DNA of 64,000 bases from Paenibacillus sp. MSJ-34 (GTDB taxonomy: Bacteria > Bacillota > Bacilli > Paenibacillales > Paenibacillaceae). Positions 25,554-34,255 of the stretch are shown piece after piece. Position numbers and translations under genes: made by a program. The number at the start of each line of letters is the position of its first letter. Within the stretch, counting starts at the first letter, position 1. Location of the stretch: the NCBI RefSeq assembly GCF_018918005.1, contig NZ_JAHLPR010000007.1, positions 89,894 through 153,893 on the forward strand, read 5' to 3'. Under the pieces are notes generated by a model, which was not told the origin of the DNA, made no database searches, and saw only the letters and a program-made list of their open reading frames with translations.

Positions 25554-26264
25554 ATGCTGCGAGGCTTGTTCGGCGAAGCGCCGAGACATAATGAAGGGCT
25601 GCTCCGCTCGGCGTTCGAAGCGATGGAGCGGACGGTTCTTCAGCTGCAAAGACTGACGAATGCGGGCAACGATCCGAAGCACATATGGCGCAAGTACGAA
25701 ATTTGGGCGCGCGGGCTGATCACGTCGCTGGACGAGCTGGAACAGAGCCGGTATGCGGCGGAACGCTTTCAGTCGCGGGTAACGAAAACGTATCAGGACG
25801 AAATGACGCCCGAGGAAGAAACGGATTACCGCCGTCATCTTTATTTTTACAAAAACGGGCTTATTCGCGTGTTCTCGGTGTTGGACAAGCTCGGCACGTT
25901 GCTCAACGGGGTGCTTGAGCTGAATACCGGGAAGGTGAAGCAGCGGTTTTCCTACTTCACCGTTTTGCGGCAAATGCGATATACGGGGACGGAATCCGGG
26001 CTTGCCGATAAGCTTGGAGCGATTAAGGAATCTTACAAAGATCCGATGAGCCGGCTGCGCAAACAGCGGAATACCGAAATTCATTATATGAACAGCGAAA
26101 TGCAGGACGATTTATGGCAGCGGCATCAAGCACTGGACGGCAGAGTCAAGCTGGAAGACATCGGGCATAATCTCGCCGATTTGGATCAGGCGTTGGACAT
26201 GGTATGCAAGACGCTGTTGGCGTCGTTTCTGCATATCGATCGATTGTTGCGCGCGAAATCGTAA
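25554..26264 (+). CDS. Cthe_2314-like HEPN-type hypothetical protein
   Basis: About 236 residues, all-helical and charged. The C-terminal RLRKQRNTEIHYMNSE resembles the RxxxxH motif of HEPN domains, here R-N-T-E-I-H. HEPN domains include RNases and nucleotide-binding accessory proteins. It is the third gene of the ctaA unit, its start lying next to the UbiD stop. I favour ATG 25554, preceded by GGAG; an in-frame ATG at 25536 is also possible. Function unknown. Confidence 0.65.
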   Translation: MLRGLFGEAPRHNEGLLRSAFEAMERTVLQLQRLTNAGNDPKHIWRKYEIWARGLITSLDELEQSRYAAERFQSRVTKTYQDEMTPEEETDYRRHLYFYKNGLIRVFSVLDKLGTLLNGVLELNTGKVKQRFSYFTVLRQMRYTGTESGLADKLGAIKESYKDPMSRLRKQRNTEIHYMNSEMQDDLWQRHQALDGRVKLEDIGHNLADLDQALDMVCKTLLASFLHIDRLLRAKS

Positions 26265-26310
26265 ATTTCGCTTTGTGAAAATTTTTATTGTAATTTTCAT
26301 CTAATTTCCA

Positions 26311-26339
26311 TTGACTCATACGTAAAGACCTAGTATACT
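26311..26339 (+). promoter_or_regulatory. metNIQ promoter
   Basis: TTGACT (26311-26316), 17-bp spacer, TATACT (26334-26339), about 20 bases ahead of the S-box. Confidence 0.8.
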
Positions 26340-26360
26340 CAAACTAATTTCATAATTCGT

Positions 26361-26552
26361 TTCTTATCGAGAGCGGCGGAGGGAAAGGCCCGATGAAGCC
26401 CGGCAACCGATTATCGGCAAGCGGTTCGCATGCCGTTAATGTCATGGTGCTAATTCCTTCGGAATGGATCATTCCGGCAGATGAGAGAGGCTGTTGCTGA
26501 ACATGACTAACAACCCTTTTGCGCATCTGTCCGCGAAAGGGTTTTTCATATT
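26361..26552 (+). promoter_or_regulatory. SAM-I (S-box) riboswitch of metNIQ
   Basis: Canonical S-box elements in order: CTTATCGAGAG, GGCGGAGGGA, GGCCCGATGAAGCCCGGCAA, GGTGCTAATTCC, GGCAGATGAGAGAG. An intrinsic terminator follows. SAM binding should end transcription before the methionine importer genes. Confidence 0.96.
26512..26552 (+). terminator. S-box conditional terminator
   Basis: The arms 26512-26523 and 26532-26543 form 12 pairs with one G-U, loop of 8, then a T-run. Confidence 0.85.
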
Positions 26553-26600
26553 GGAATACGGCAATGAATCTAGCATTCTTCGAAATAAGAGGGTGATAAA

Positions 26601-27617
26601 TTGATCGAATTAAAAGGTTTGACGAAAAAATACGGCAAAGGCGCCCGCCAAACGACGGCATTGGAGCATGTCGATCTGCAAGTGCGCAAAGGCGAAATAT
26701 TCGGAGTGATCGGCCATTCCGGCGCGGGCAAAAGCACCCTGATCCGCTGCATCAATTTGCTGGAAAGACCGACGGAAGGGAAAGTGTGGGTAGACGGAAT
26801 CGAACTTACGTCGCTGGACAAAAAGGAACTGCAGACGCGCCGCCGCAAAATCGGCATGATCTTCCAGCATTTCAATCTGCTCTCTTCCGCGAACGTATAC
26901 GACAATATCGCATTTCCGCTGCGCCTGGCGAAAACGCCTGCAAGCGCAATCGAGCGCAAAGTGAACGAATTGCTTGCGCTCGTCGGATTGGAGCAGCATG
27001 CAAGCAAGTATCCGGCCCAGCTCTCCGGCGGGCAGAAGCAGCGGGTGGGCATTGCAAGAGCGCTCGCCAGCGATCCGGACGTGCTGTTATGCGACGAAGC
27101 GACATCGGCGCTCGATCCGCAGACGACGGATTCGATCTTAAAGCTGCTGTCGGATATTAACCGGCGGTTTCATCTCACGATCGTCCTGATTACGCATGAA
27201 ATGCATGTCATTCAGAGCATTTGCGACCGCGTGGCTGTCATTCATGCAGGGGGCATCGTCGAACAAGGCGAGGTAACGGACGTGTTCCTGAAGCCGAAGC
27301 ATGAAGTGACCAAAGACTTTATCGCCCGCGACGGCATCGGGGGCGAGTTATTGCGGGCGGCGATCGCGACGTCGCAGTCGGCTTCGTCCCGGGCGGTGAA
27401 GATTACGTTTCTCGGAGAGAAAACGTATGAATCCACGCTGTCGCAGACGACGCGGGAGACGAATGTCGATTTCGCGATATTGCAAGGCACGATATCGACG
27501 ATCAAAGATACGCCGTACGGCCAGCTAATCGTAAGATTAGAGGGCAGCGCCGACAATATCGGCCTGACGATTGACAAGCTTACGGCGCAAGGGCTTGATG
27601 TGGAGGTGATCCGATGA
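26601..27617 (+). CDS. metN: Methionine ABC transporter ATPase
   Basis: 338 residues. ABC domain with Walker A GHSGAGKS (about 39-46), signature LSGGQKQR, Walker B VLLCDEATSALDP, and ITHEMHVI. The C-terminal ~75 residues form the NIL/ACT-like domain that binds methionine and inhibits transport. TTG start after AGAGGGTGA. First gene after the S-box; its end overlaps metI by four bases. Confidence 0.96.
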   Translation: MIELKGLTKKYGKGARQTTALEHVDLQVRKGEIFGVIGHSGAGKSTLIRCINLLERPTEGKVWVDGIELTSLDKKELQTRRRKIGMIFQHFNLLSSANVYDNIAFPLRLAKTPASAIERKVNELLALVGLEQHASKYPAQLSGGQKQRVGIARALASDPDVLLCDEATSALDPQTTDSILKLLSDINRRFHLTIVLITHEMHVIQSICDRVAVIHAGGIVEQGEVTDVFLKPKHEVTKDFIARDGIGGELLRAAIATSQSASSRAVKITFLGEKTYESTLSQTTRETNVDFAILQGTISTIKDTPYGQLIVRLEGSADNIGLTIDKLTAQGLDVEVIR

Positions 27618-28285
27618 CGGCCGCGCTCGATTTTTCGATCGTCAATTGGCCGGAAATGGGCAAGGCGACGCTCGATACGCTGCGTATGCTGGGCGCTTCG
27701 TCCTTGTTCTCCATTATGATCGGCCTGCCGCTCGGGATCGTATTGTTTCTTACAGCCCGGTCCTCGTCGTTCTGGGGAAAGGCGGTATACGCCGTACTTT
27801 CGTTTATTGTCAATATTTTGCGATCCATTCCTTTTATTATATTAATCTTTGCGATGATTCCGATCACCAGATCGATTGTCGGCACATCGATCGGCGTGCT
27901 CGGAACGATTCCGCCGCTCGTCGTCGGCGCGGCTCCGTTCTTCGCCCGTTTGGTGGAAACGTCGCTGCGGGAGGTGGACCGCGGCGTGCTCGAAGCCGCG
28001 CAAGCGATGGGGGCGAGCACGTTCCAGATCATTATGCGAGTGCTGATGCCTGAAGCAAGGCCAGGCCTCCTTGCGGGCATCACGATTACCGTCGTCACGC
28101 TCGTCTCTTATACGGCGATGTCGGGCATGGTCGGCGGAGGCGGACTGGGCGATTTGGCGATCCGATACGGATATCACCGCTATCAATCGGAAACGATGAT
28201 CGTCTCTATCGTGCTCGTGGTATTGCTGGTGCAATTGCTGCAAATGGCGGGCGACCGGTTAGTGCGGCACTTTACGAGAAAATAA
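27614..28285 (+). CDS. metI: Methionine ABC transporter permease
   Basis: 223 residues, five hydrophobic segments, with the ABC coupling motif EAAQAMGASTFQIIMRVLMPEA. Starts in an ATGA overlap with metN. Confidence 0.95.
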   Translation: MTAALDFSIVNWPEMGKATLDTLRMLGASSLFSIMIGLPLGIVLFLTARSSSFWGKAVYAVLSFIVNILRSIPFIILIFAMIPITRSIVGTSIGVLGTIPPLVVGAAPFFARLVETSLREVDRGVLEAAQAMGASTFQIIMRVLMPEARPGLLAGITITVVTLVSYTAMSGMVGGGGLGDLAIRYGYHRYQSETMIVSIVLVVLLVQLLQMAGDRLVRHFTRK

Positions 28286-28301
28286 GGAGAAATTCCATTT
28301 T

Positions 28302-28480
28302 AGAGGTTGTTCAAAAAGTCAACTTTTGATCACGAAGCGTGACTGGTGGCAGATTCGACATCGAATCTTGCGTTCACCCTCGAAGTCCGGTGCTCATGTA
28401 GGTTTTGCCTACACTGCGCTCCTCCTTCTTCGGGTTCTCGCAACCTTCTCGGTGCTGAAAAGCCGACTTTTTGAACACGC
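28302..28480 (+). repeat. Dispersed intergenic repeat, short copy inside the met operon
   Basis: About 180 bp with the same inverted ends as the copy at 2055-2307 and matching interior blocks, including the hairpin GATTCGACATCGAATC. It lacks the two palindromic inserts of the long copy. It lies between metI and metQ, 17 bases after the metI stop. Confidence 0.85.
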
Positions 28481-28530
28481 ATATATATAAATCCTTATTT
28501 AAAAAATGATGATTGAGGGGAGAAACAAAG

Positions 28531-29385
28531 ATGAAAAAATGGGTACTTGCAATTGTTAGCTTGACGCTTGTGGCGGTGTTGGCCGCTTGCGGCAATAAGC
28601 CGGCTCAGAACGGCGCTTCGCAGCAGCCTGCCGCTCAGAACGAGAACGGCTCCGCTGCCGAACAAACGGTGACGCTGACGGTCGGCGCATCGCCTACGCC
28701 GCACGGCGATATGTTGAAACATATTCAAGCGCAATTGGAGCAAGAGGGCGTGAAACTCGAAATTAAAGAGTTTACCGACTACATCTTGCCGAATACGCAA
28801 TTGGCGGAGAAAGGACTGGATGCGAACTTCTTCCAGCACCAGCCTTACTTGGACGAACAAAACGAGAAAAACGGCACGGACCTCGTCTCCGTGGTGGCGG
28901 TGCATGTCGAGCCTTTCGGCGCGTATTCCAAAAAAGTTAGCTCCGTAGAGGAAATTCCGGACGGAGCGAAAGTGGCGATCCCGAACGACCCTACCAACGG
29001 CGGACGCGCCTTGATTCTGCTGGCGAAAAACGGTTTGATCACGTTAAAAGACGATACGAACATCACGTCGACCGTTGCCGACATTACCGAAAATCCGAAA
29101 AATCTGCAAATTATCGAACTGGAAGCGGCTATGCTGCCTCGCCAACTGGATGAAGTGGACGTAGCGCTGATCAATACGAACTATGCGTTGGAAGCGGGAC
29201 TTGTTCCGACGAAGGACGCCCTCTTTATCGAGGATCAAGAATCTCCATACGCCAACATTTTGGTCGCCCGTCCGGATAACAAAGATTCCGACGCAATGAA
29301 GAAGCTGGCAGCGGCGCTTACTTCCGACGATATGAAGAAATTTATCGAAGAGACTTATGAAGGATCGATCGTTCCGGCATTCTAA
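28531..29385 (+). CDS. metQ: Methionine-binding lipoprotein
   Basis: 284 residues. Lipoprotein signal (AVLAAC, Cys 20), a Gln/Asn/Ala-rich linker, then the NlpA/MetQ fold (VGASPTPHGDMLKHI, DANFFQHQPYLDEQN, IPNDPTNGGRALILL). Captures D/L-methionine outside the cell for MetNI. GGGGAG precedes the ATG. It belongs to the S-box unit, but the repeat at 28302-28480 separates it from metI and may alter its expression. Confidence 0.96.
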   Translation: MKKWVLAIVSLTLVAVLAACGNKPAQNGASQQPAAQNENGSAAEQTVTLTVGASPTPHGDMLKHIQAQLEQEGVKLEIKEFTDYILPNTQLAEKGLDANFFQHQPYLDEQNEKNGTDLVSVVAVHVEPFGAYSKKVSSVEEIPDGAKVAIPNDPTNGGRALILLAKNGLITLKDDTNITSTVADITENPKNLQIIELEAAMLPRQLDEVDVALINTNYALEAGLVPTKDALFIEDQESPYANILVARPDNKDSDAMKKLAAALTSDDMKKFIEETYEGSIVPAF

Positions 29386-29423
29386 GGAACAAAGACAGCA
29401 ATCAATTGCATAGCGAAAACATC

Positions 29424-29452
29424 ATCCCGCAGAGGCAGGCCCTCTGCGGGAT
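29424..29452 (+). terminator. Hairpin after metQ
   Basis: 12-bp perfect stem (29424-29435 and 29441-29452) with a 5-nt loop; the following T-tract is weak. Confidence 0.6.
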
Positions 29453-29557
29453 TTGCCGTTTACCGGACAATCTTTTATACTTGAACATGTACCGGCTCCG
29501 GACGCGCATGTTCTGTCCGCAGCGGTTATGTTGTACAACTTTGAAGGAGGTAAGACG

Positions 29558-30331
29558 TTGAGTAGAAAAGTGGCCCTCATTACGGGGAGCGCCAAAGGGC
29601 TCGGCAAGATGGCCGCCCTTGCGTTGGCCGATCAAGGCTGCGATACGGTCGTCAATTATGTGCATAGCGAGCGCGAAGCGATGGCGCTTAAGGCGGATAT
29701 CGAAGCGAAAGGCGTCCGATGCGCGGCGGTTCATGGCGACGTTTCCAAGCAGGAACATATCGAGAAGCTGGTCGAAACGGCTTATTCGCAATTCGGCGCG
29801 ATCGATATATTGGTAAACAATGCGGGACCTTTTATTCGCGAACGGCGAACCTTTGCGGAATATACGCCGGATGAGATCGCTTATTTGCTGAATGGCAATT
29901 TCGTCGGCACGATGATGCTCGATCATCTCGTATTGCCTGGAATGCGCCGGAACCAATGGGGCCGGATTATCCATTTCGGGTTCGGGCATGCTGCCGAAGC
30001 GAGGGCATGGCCGCATCGGGCCGTATATGCCGCTGCCAAAGTCGGCCTGGTGTCCTTCACGAAATCGCTGGCGGTCGAAGAGGCCCCTTACGGCATTACG
30101 GTCAATATGATCTGCCCGGGCGATATTCGGGGCGACAATAAGGAGAAGACAATTGCCGAAGCGGAACATGTCAGGGACGACGAGTCGCCGCGCGGCAGGC
30201 CGGGCACGGGCGAGGATGTCGCCAGGGTGATCCGGTTTTTATGCCAGCCGCAGTCGGATTTTATTACCGGCAACATCTTGGATGTCTCCGGGGGGCTTGA
30301 TCCGATCCGCGCCGTCGTCAAGCGGGCTTGA
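29558..30331 (+). CDS. Short-chain dehydrogenase/reductase with altered active site
   Basis: 257 residues, Rossmann fold with TGSAKGLG cofactor motif, NNAG and the catalytic YAAAK. The Ser expected about 13 residues before the Tyr is replaced in IIHFGFGHAAEA (His/Ala there), so catalysis may differ or be lost. TTG start after GGAGG. FabG-like by general pattern. Monocistronic and convergent with yutI. Confidence 0.8.
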   Translation: MSRKVALITGSAKGLGKMAALALADQGCDTVVNYVHSEREAMALKADIEAKGVRCAAVHGDVSKQEHIEKLVETAYSQFGAIDILVNNAGPFIRERRTFAEYTPDEIAYLLNGNFVGTMMLDHLVLPGMRRNQWGRIIHFGFGHAAEARAWPHRAVYAAAKVGLVSFTKSLAVEEAPYGITVNMICPGDIRGDNKEKTIAEAEHVRDDESPRGRPGTGEDVARVIRFLCQPQSDFITGNILDVSGGLDPIRAVVKRA

Positions 30332-30355
30332 GGCGGATTGGCGCCGGAACGGAAA

Positions 30356-30379
30356 AAGAGCCTTGCCGAAGCAAGGCCC
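30356..30379. terminator. Bidirectional terminator between SDR and yutI
   Basis: GCCTTGC (30360-30366) and GCAAGGC (30371-30377) around a CGAA loop, flanked by A-rich and T-rich sequence on the appropriate sides. Confidence 0.65.
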
Positions 30380-30396
30380 TTTCAAATTTATGAAAA

Positions 30397-30642
30397 TTAG
30401 AATACTTGTACGACTTCTTGCACACCGTCAACTTCTTCGATCAAAGCGCGCTCGATTCCCGCTTTCAGCGTGATGGTCGAGCTTGGGCAGCTGCCGCATG
30501 CACCCATCAGTTTCAATTTGACGATGCCGTCTTCGACGTCAACCAGCTCAACGTCGCCGCCGTCGCGCTGCAAGAACGGACGAAGTTTATCAAGAACTTC
30601 AAGCACTTCATCGTACATGTTGTTTTGTACTTCTTGGCTCAT
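30397..30642 (-). CDS. yutI: NifU C-terminal-domain Fe-S carrier protein
   Basis: 81 residues, a single Nfu domain with [21 protein letters not shown] and the cluster-binding GACGSCPSS (CxxC). Carries or delivers Fe-S clusters in the cytoplasm. ATG 30642 follows AAAGGAG. It sits in a block with yuzB, an NDH-like gene and yutM, a grouping also familiar in Bacillus. Confidence 0.92.
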   Translation of the reverse strand: MSQEVQNNMYDEVLEVLDKLRPFLQRDGGDVELVDVEDGIVKLKLMGACGSCPSSTITLKAGIERALIEEVDGVQEVVQVF

Positions 30643-30723
30643 ATCTTTCAACTCCTTTCTCTATATATTATATTATAAAGTATTGTAAAATAAAATGCCC
30701 GAACGAAGAAGGGGGACGAAAGC

Positions 30724-30978
30724 ATGCGCCCTGTGATCGAGTTTTGCGCCGGCAATATGCATCACGGAACGGATCAAACGATGCGCAGATTGGAACGAAA
30801 CCCCGAATACGACGTCATCGAGTACGGTTGCCTCGGCAATTGCGGCGAGTGTTATTTGTTTCCTTACGCCTATGTGAACGGCGAAATCGTCGCGGCCGAA
30901 TCGGCGGAGAAGCTGTACGACGCCATCATGGAAAAGGTGAAAGAAATCGAAGCTTGGCCCGACGATCATATCGGATGA
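30724..30978 (+). CDS. yuzB: YuzB family protein (DUF1450)
   Basis: 84 residues. Cys residues in VIEFCAGN and EYGCLGNCGECYLFPYAYVNGE suggest metal or Fe-S binding. Family of unknown function, conserved beside yutI/yutJ in Bacillales. Good AGGGGG site. Confidence 0.88.
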   Translation: MRPVIEFCAGNMHHGTDQTMRRLERNPEYDVIEYGCLGNCGECYLFPYAYVNGEIVAAESAEKLYDAIMEKVKEIEAWPDDHIG

Positions 30979-30989
30979 GCGGGTTTAGC

Positions 30990-32051
30990 TTACCCGAAGT
31001 GATGCTTCGATTTCCACAGCACGCCCATTTTGAGCAGGCGCGGCACCCGTCCGATAAACGTTCTTTTGCCCATATAACCGAATCCGGATTTTTTGCCTAA
31101 CGAACCGAGCACGCCTTTCAAGCGGATTTTGTCCAGGCGCGGCGTCTGGCCTTGCCATATCGCCTGCACGACTTGCGCGATCTGATCCCCTTGCACGCCC
31201 GCAACTTGCGCGCTGGGGGAGAAGGCGAGGCTCGCGCAGTCTCCGGCCACGTATACTTCCGGGTAGGACGGTATTTGATAATACTCGTTCAGCAAGATGC
31301 GGCCTTGCGCATCTTTCGGCACGTTCAGCTTCTGCACGACTTCCGACGGTTGAATGCCGGCCGTCCATACCGCGACGTCTCCGTATATAGGTCTCTCCTG
31401 ATCGTAGATGACGCCGGGCTCGATTTTGCTTACGGATATATGAGAGCAGAGCGCGATATCGTGTTCGACAAACCAGGATGAAACGAACTGCGAAAGCTTC
31501 TCCGGAAAAGCGGACAACACCCGCGGGCCGCGATCCAAAATCCGAATGTTCAGATCGGGACGGCTTTCGCGCAGCTCGGCCGCAATTTCCACTCCGCTTA
31601 GCCCTCCGCCAATAATATTAACTTCGCCGTAAGGCTTCACATCGTTTAAGATGGCATACGTTTTTCTCGTGTTCGCCAAGGATTGAATGCTCGCCGTATA
31701 TTGATCGGCTCCGGGGATGCCGTGATGTTTGTCGGTGCAACCCAAAGCAATGGCAAGCCATTCATATTCGATCGTTTCTTCCTGATCCATGGTAACGGTT
31801 CGGCTCTCCAGATCGATCCCGGTTACGGCGCCGTATTTATATTCGATACGCGGATCGGAAGGAAAGGCGACGCGAACGTCAAGATCGGATATCGTACCCG
31901 CCGCCAGCGCGTAAAATTCCGTTTTTAATCCTTGGTAAGGCATTCTGTCGACCAACGTGATGATCGTATCGGACGGAATATCGCCTTCCAGCAACCGGTT
32001 CGCGATGGCAAGCCCGCCGTATCCCCCTCCAAGTATGACGAATTTCTTCAT
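30990..32051 (-). CDS. NDH-2-like pyridine nucleotide-disulfide oxidoreductase (YutJ-like)
   Basis: 353 residues, two Rossmann folds: FAD-binding VILGGGYGGLAIANRL and NAD-binding NIIGGGLSGVEIAAELRE, then VYVAGDCASLA. Type II NADH:quinone oxidoreductase family, peripheral to the membrane, passing electrons to menaquinone. It is shorter than and distinct from ndh at 37125. The electron acceptor is inferred from family only. Upstream of it on the same strand is mqnE. Confidence 0.88.
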   Translation of the reverse strand: MKKFVILGGGYGGLAIANRLLEGDIPSDTIITLVDRMPYQGLKTEFYALAAGTISDLDVRVAFPSDPRIEYKYGAVTGIDLESRTVTMDQEETIEYEWLAIALGCTDKHHGIPGADQYTASIQSLANTRKTYAILNDVKPYGEVNIIGGGLSGVEIAAELRESRPDLNIRILDRGPRVLSAFPEKLSQFVSSWFVEHDIALCSHISVSKIEPGVIYDQERPIYGDVAVWTAGIQPSEVVQKLNVPKDAQGRILLNEYYQIPSYPEVYVAGDCASLAFSPSAQVAGVQGDQIAQVVQAIWQGQTPRLDKIRLKGVLGSLGKKSGFGYMGKRTFIGRVPRLLKMGVLWKSKHHFG

Positions 32052-32090
32052 GAATTGCTTCCTTTCTAGTTTGTCAGTGATTAGGATGCC

Positions 32091-33197
32091 CTATTCGTAT
32101 ACTTTCATTTCGTTATAGAACGTATCGCGCTCGACCGGAATGCGTCCTGCGCCTTTAATTAGCCAAATCAATTCATCCCGCGTCAAACCTTCCGGCGTCA
32201 AAGCGCCCGCGGCGTGGCTGATGCGTTCCTTCACGATCGTGCCGTGCGCGTCGGATGCGCCGAACGTGAGCGCCATTTGAGTTAATTGCGTGCCGATATT
32301 AATGAAGTAGGCTTTAATATGTTGAATATTGTCCAGCATCAGTCGGCTGATCGCGATTGTTCTCATATCCTCGTACGCGGAATTTCTGCGGCGGATGTCG
32401 GCTTTCGGGCTTCTCGGCTGCATTGACAGCGGAATGAATACCATGAAACCGTTCGTTTCATCCTGCAGTTCGCGAATATGGAGCATGTGGCGCACGCGAT
32501 CCTCATGCGATTCGATCGAACCGTACAGCATCGTCGTATGCGTGCGCAATCCCAATTGATGGGCTGTCCGGTGCACTTCCAAATATTGTTCTACATTCGC
32601 TTTTTCGACACGCATTTTTTTCCGGTATTGATCCGATAATATTTCGGCCCCGCCTCCGGTCAGCGACTTCAGGCCGGCTTTCATCAATTCTTGAAGCACT
32701 TCCTTCGTGCTTAATCCGCTAATGCGGGTGAAAAATTCGATTTCCGCCGCAGTGTATGCCTTCAATGTTACATCGGGATACCGTTCGTGCAACGCTTTAA
32801 GCGAATCGACGTAATATTGAAAAGGGACATGCGGATTGTGGCCGCCGACAATATGGAATTCCCGGATGCCGGGATGATAATGCTGCTCGATATATTCGAT
32901 CATTTGCTCGCCGCTGAGCGTATAAGCGCCTTCGTCGCCCTCGTCTTTGCGGAAGTTGCAGAATGCGCAATGCGCTTCGCAGACATTCGTAAAGTACAAG
33001 CTCATATTTTCGATAAAATAGACTTTCTTCCCGTTTTTCTTCAAGTTCGCTTCGTTGGCTAGCTGGCCAAGCGTAAGCAAATCGTCCGTTTGGTACAAAT
33101 AAACGCCGTCCTCAAGACTTAAACGTTGTCCATGTCTTACTTTTTCAATAATTTCAGCCATTTGATTGTCGGTATTGCTTGTCACGATTGTCGACAT
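32091..33197 (-). CDS. mqnE: Aminofutalosine synthase (radical SAM)
   Basis: 368 residues. Radical-SAM cluster motif NVCEAHCAFCNF (CxxxCxxC), then EFHIVGGHNPHVPFQYY and AGLKSLTGGGAEI, close to MqnE signatures. Adds the SAM-derived adenosyl radical to a chorismate-derived enol ether to make aminofutalosine, the committed step of the futalosine menaquinone route. AAGGAGGAG precedes the ATG. A promoter and an early terminator (33346-33454) lie in its leader. MqnC is the main alternative, but the HIVGG/GGGAE pattern favours MqnE. Confidence 0.88.
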   Translation of the reverse strand: MSTIVTSNTDNQMAEIIEKVRHGQRLSLEDGVYLYQTDDLLTLGQLANEANLKKNGKKVYFIENMSLYFTNVCEAHCAFCNFRKDEGDEGAYTLSGEQMIEYIEQHYHPGIREFHIVGGHNPHVPFQYYVDSLKALHERYPDVTLKAYTAAEIEFFTRISGLSTKEVLQELMKAGLKSLTGGGAEILSDQYRKKMRVEKANVEQYLEVHRTAHQLGLRTHTTMLYGSIESHEDRVRHMLHIRELQDETNGFMVFIPLSMQPRSPKADIRRRNSAYEDMRTIAISRLMLDNIQHIKAYFINIGTQLTQMALTFGASDAHGTIVKERISHAAGALTPEGLTRDELIWLIKGAGRIPVERDTFYNEMKVYE

Positions 33198-33345
33198 TTC
33201 GGCTCCTCCTTTTGCGGGTGTTTTGATTACAGCCTATCACAACAAGTGATCAGGCATGTGAAAAAAAATACTTAATAAGCTGCCATTGGAAAATAAACCG
33301 CTGGTTAAAAATAATGCAATAAAACAGCGCCTGTACGGCTTGCAT

Positions 33346-33419
33346 AAAAAAAGCGCGCCGACTCGCGCAAAAACAACCGCTAACCGCGGCTGTGCCATAG
33401 GGTTGGGTTCGTGAATCTG
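33346..33419 (-). ncRNA. Candidate leader RNA/attenuator before mqnE
   Basis: From the promoter at 33426-33454 a ~74-nt transcript would end at a terminator: GCGCG/CGCGC stem (33368-33353) and seven Ts (33352-33346). The mqnE start is 150 bases further on. It could be a small RNA or a conditional terminator for mqnE. A short reading frame (MAQPRLAVVFARV...) runs into the terminator but has no ribosome site. Confidence 0.45.
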
Positions 33420-33425
33420 ATTTCT

Positions 33426-33454
33426 ATTATAAACCTCACATAGGAGAGGGGCAA
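33426..33454 (-). promoter_or_regulatory. Promoter upstream of mqnE
   Basis: On the minus strand TTGCCC (33454-33449), 17-bp spacer, TATAAT (33431-33426). Confidence 0.65.
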
Positions 33455-33565
33455 TACGGTTACCATAAAAAAGCGAGTATATTTCCAACTTAGCGAATGT
33501 CACTTGAGAGAGAATGAATAGTTCGGTATACTGTTAATAAGACGGTTTAGGAGGAGGTAGTTGCC

Positions 33566-33919
33566 GTGATTACAATCAGCGATACGGCGATTGAGAAAAT
33601 ACAAGAAATGCTTGCAGCGGAAGAAACGCCGAATTTATTTCTGCGGATTGCGGTGCAAGCGGGGGGATGCAGCGGTTTCTCCTACGGCATGGGTCTGGAC
33701 AACGAGCAGAATTATAACGATAAAGTTCTTGATATTAAAGGGATGAAAGTCGTTGTCGACGAAGACAGCGCGAAATATTTGTACGGCGTTGAAATCGATT
33801 ATAAAGAATCAGGCATGGGCGGAGGGTTTACTATTCATAATCCGAACGCCATCGCGACATGCGGCTGCGGATCGTCGTTCCGCACGCGCGAAGAAGCGGG
33901 AACGCCAAGCGAATGTTAA
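33566..33919 (+). CDS. yutM: HesB/IscA-type Fe-S assembly protein
   Basis: 117 residues, A-type carrier: the three Cys are in AGGCSGFSYGM and TCGCGSSF. Moves Fe-S clusters to client proteins; ErpA/SufA-like. GTG start after AGGAGGAGG. Neighbours yutI, yuzB and the NDH-like gene are also Fe-S or respiratory. Confidence 0.93.
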   Translation: MITISDTAIEKIQEMLAAEETPNLFLRIAVQAGGCSGFSYGMGLDNEQNYNDKVLDIKGMKVVVDEDSAKYLYGVEIDYKESGMGGGFTIHNPNAIATCGCGSSFRTREEAGTPSEC

Positions 33920-34002
33920 CTCCCTCTCGTGCACGGGAAATTCCGGGAAACTGCAATATAAACTTTATAAGCAAGCAGACGAATGTCTCGTTAGGAAGAG
34001 AG

Positions 34003-34029
34003 CGCCGCGTTACGCGGCGTTTTTTTTTT
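34003..34029 (+). terminator. Terminator after yutM
   Basis: CGCCGCG/CGCGGCG stem with TTA loop and a ten-T run. The remaining ~225 bases to the yheC/D gene hold nothing else that I recognise. Confidence 0.9.
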
Positions 34030-34255
34030 GCCTCGTTTAATTCCCTTCCTTTTGCCGCTATCCCCTTCCTTCAGAGTATCACGATTCTTTCAATTAAATC
34101 GACGAAAGTCCTGCGTTCTGCCGACAACCGCCCTCTCTTCTAGGCTCTTAGTCTAGTTTTCTATTAAAATAAGGCGCTAGCCTTGGATAAACATACAAGA
34201 GGTGCACGTCCCGTTTGAGTATGAATAAGTATACCACCAGAGAGGAGAGACGCAT

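Noticed and set aside
29402..30169. 255-codon open frame on the minus strand
   Set aside because: Antisense to the SDR gene and running through its upstream hairpin; no motifs.
30990..32051. Duplicate of ndh as a recent paralogue
   Set aside because: It shares the fold with the gene at 37125 but differs in length and most motifs. It fits the separate YutJ-like group conserved beside yutI/yuzB.
33237..33503. 88-codon minus-strand frame upstream of mqnE
   Set aside because: It crosses the promoter and terminator of the leader RNA and has no ribosome site; better explained as non-coding.
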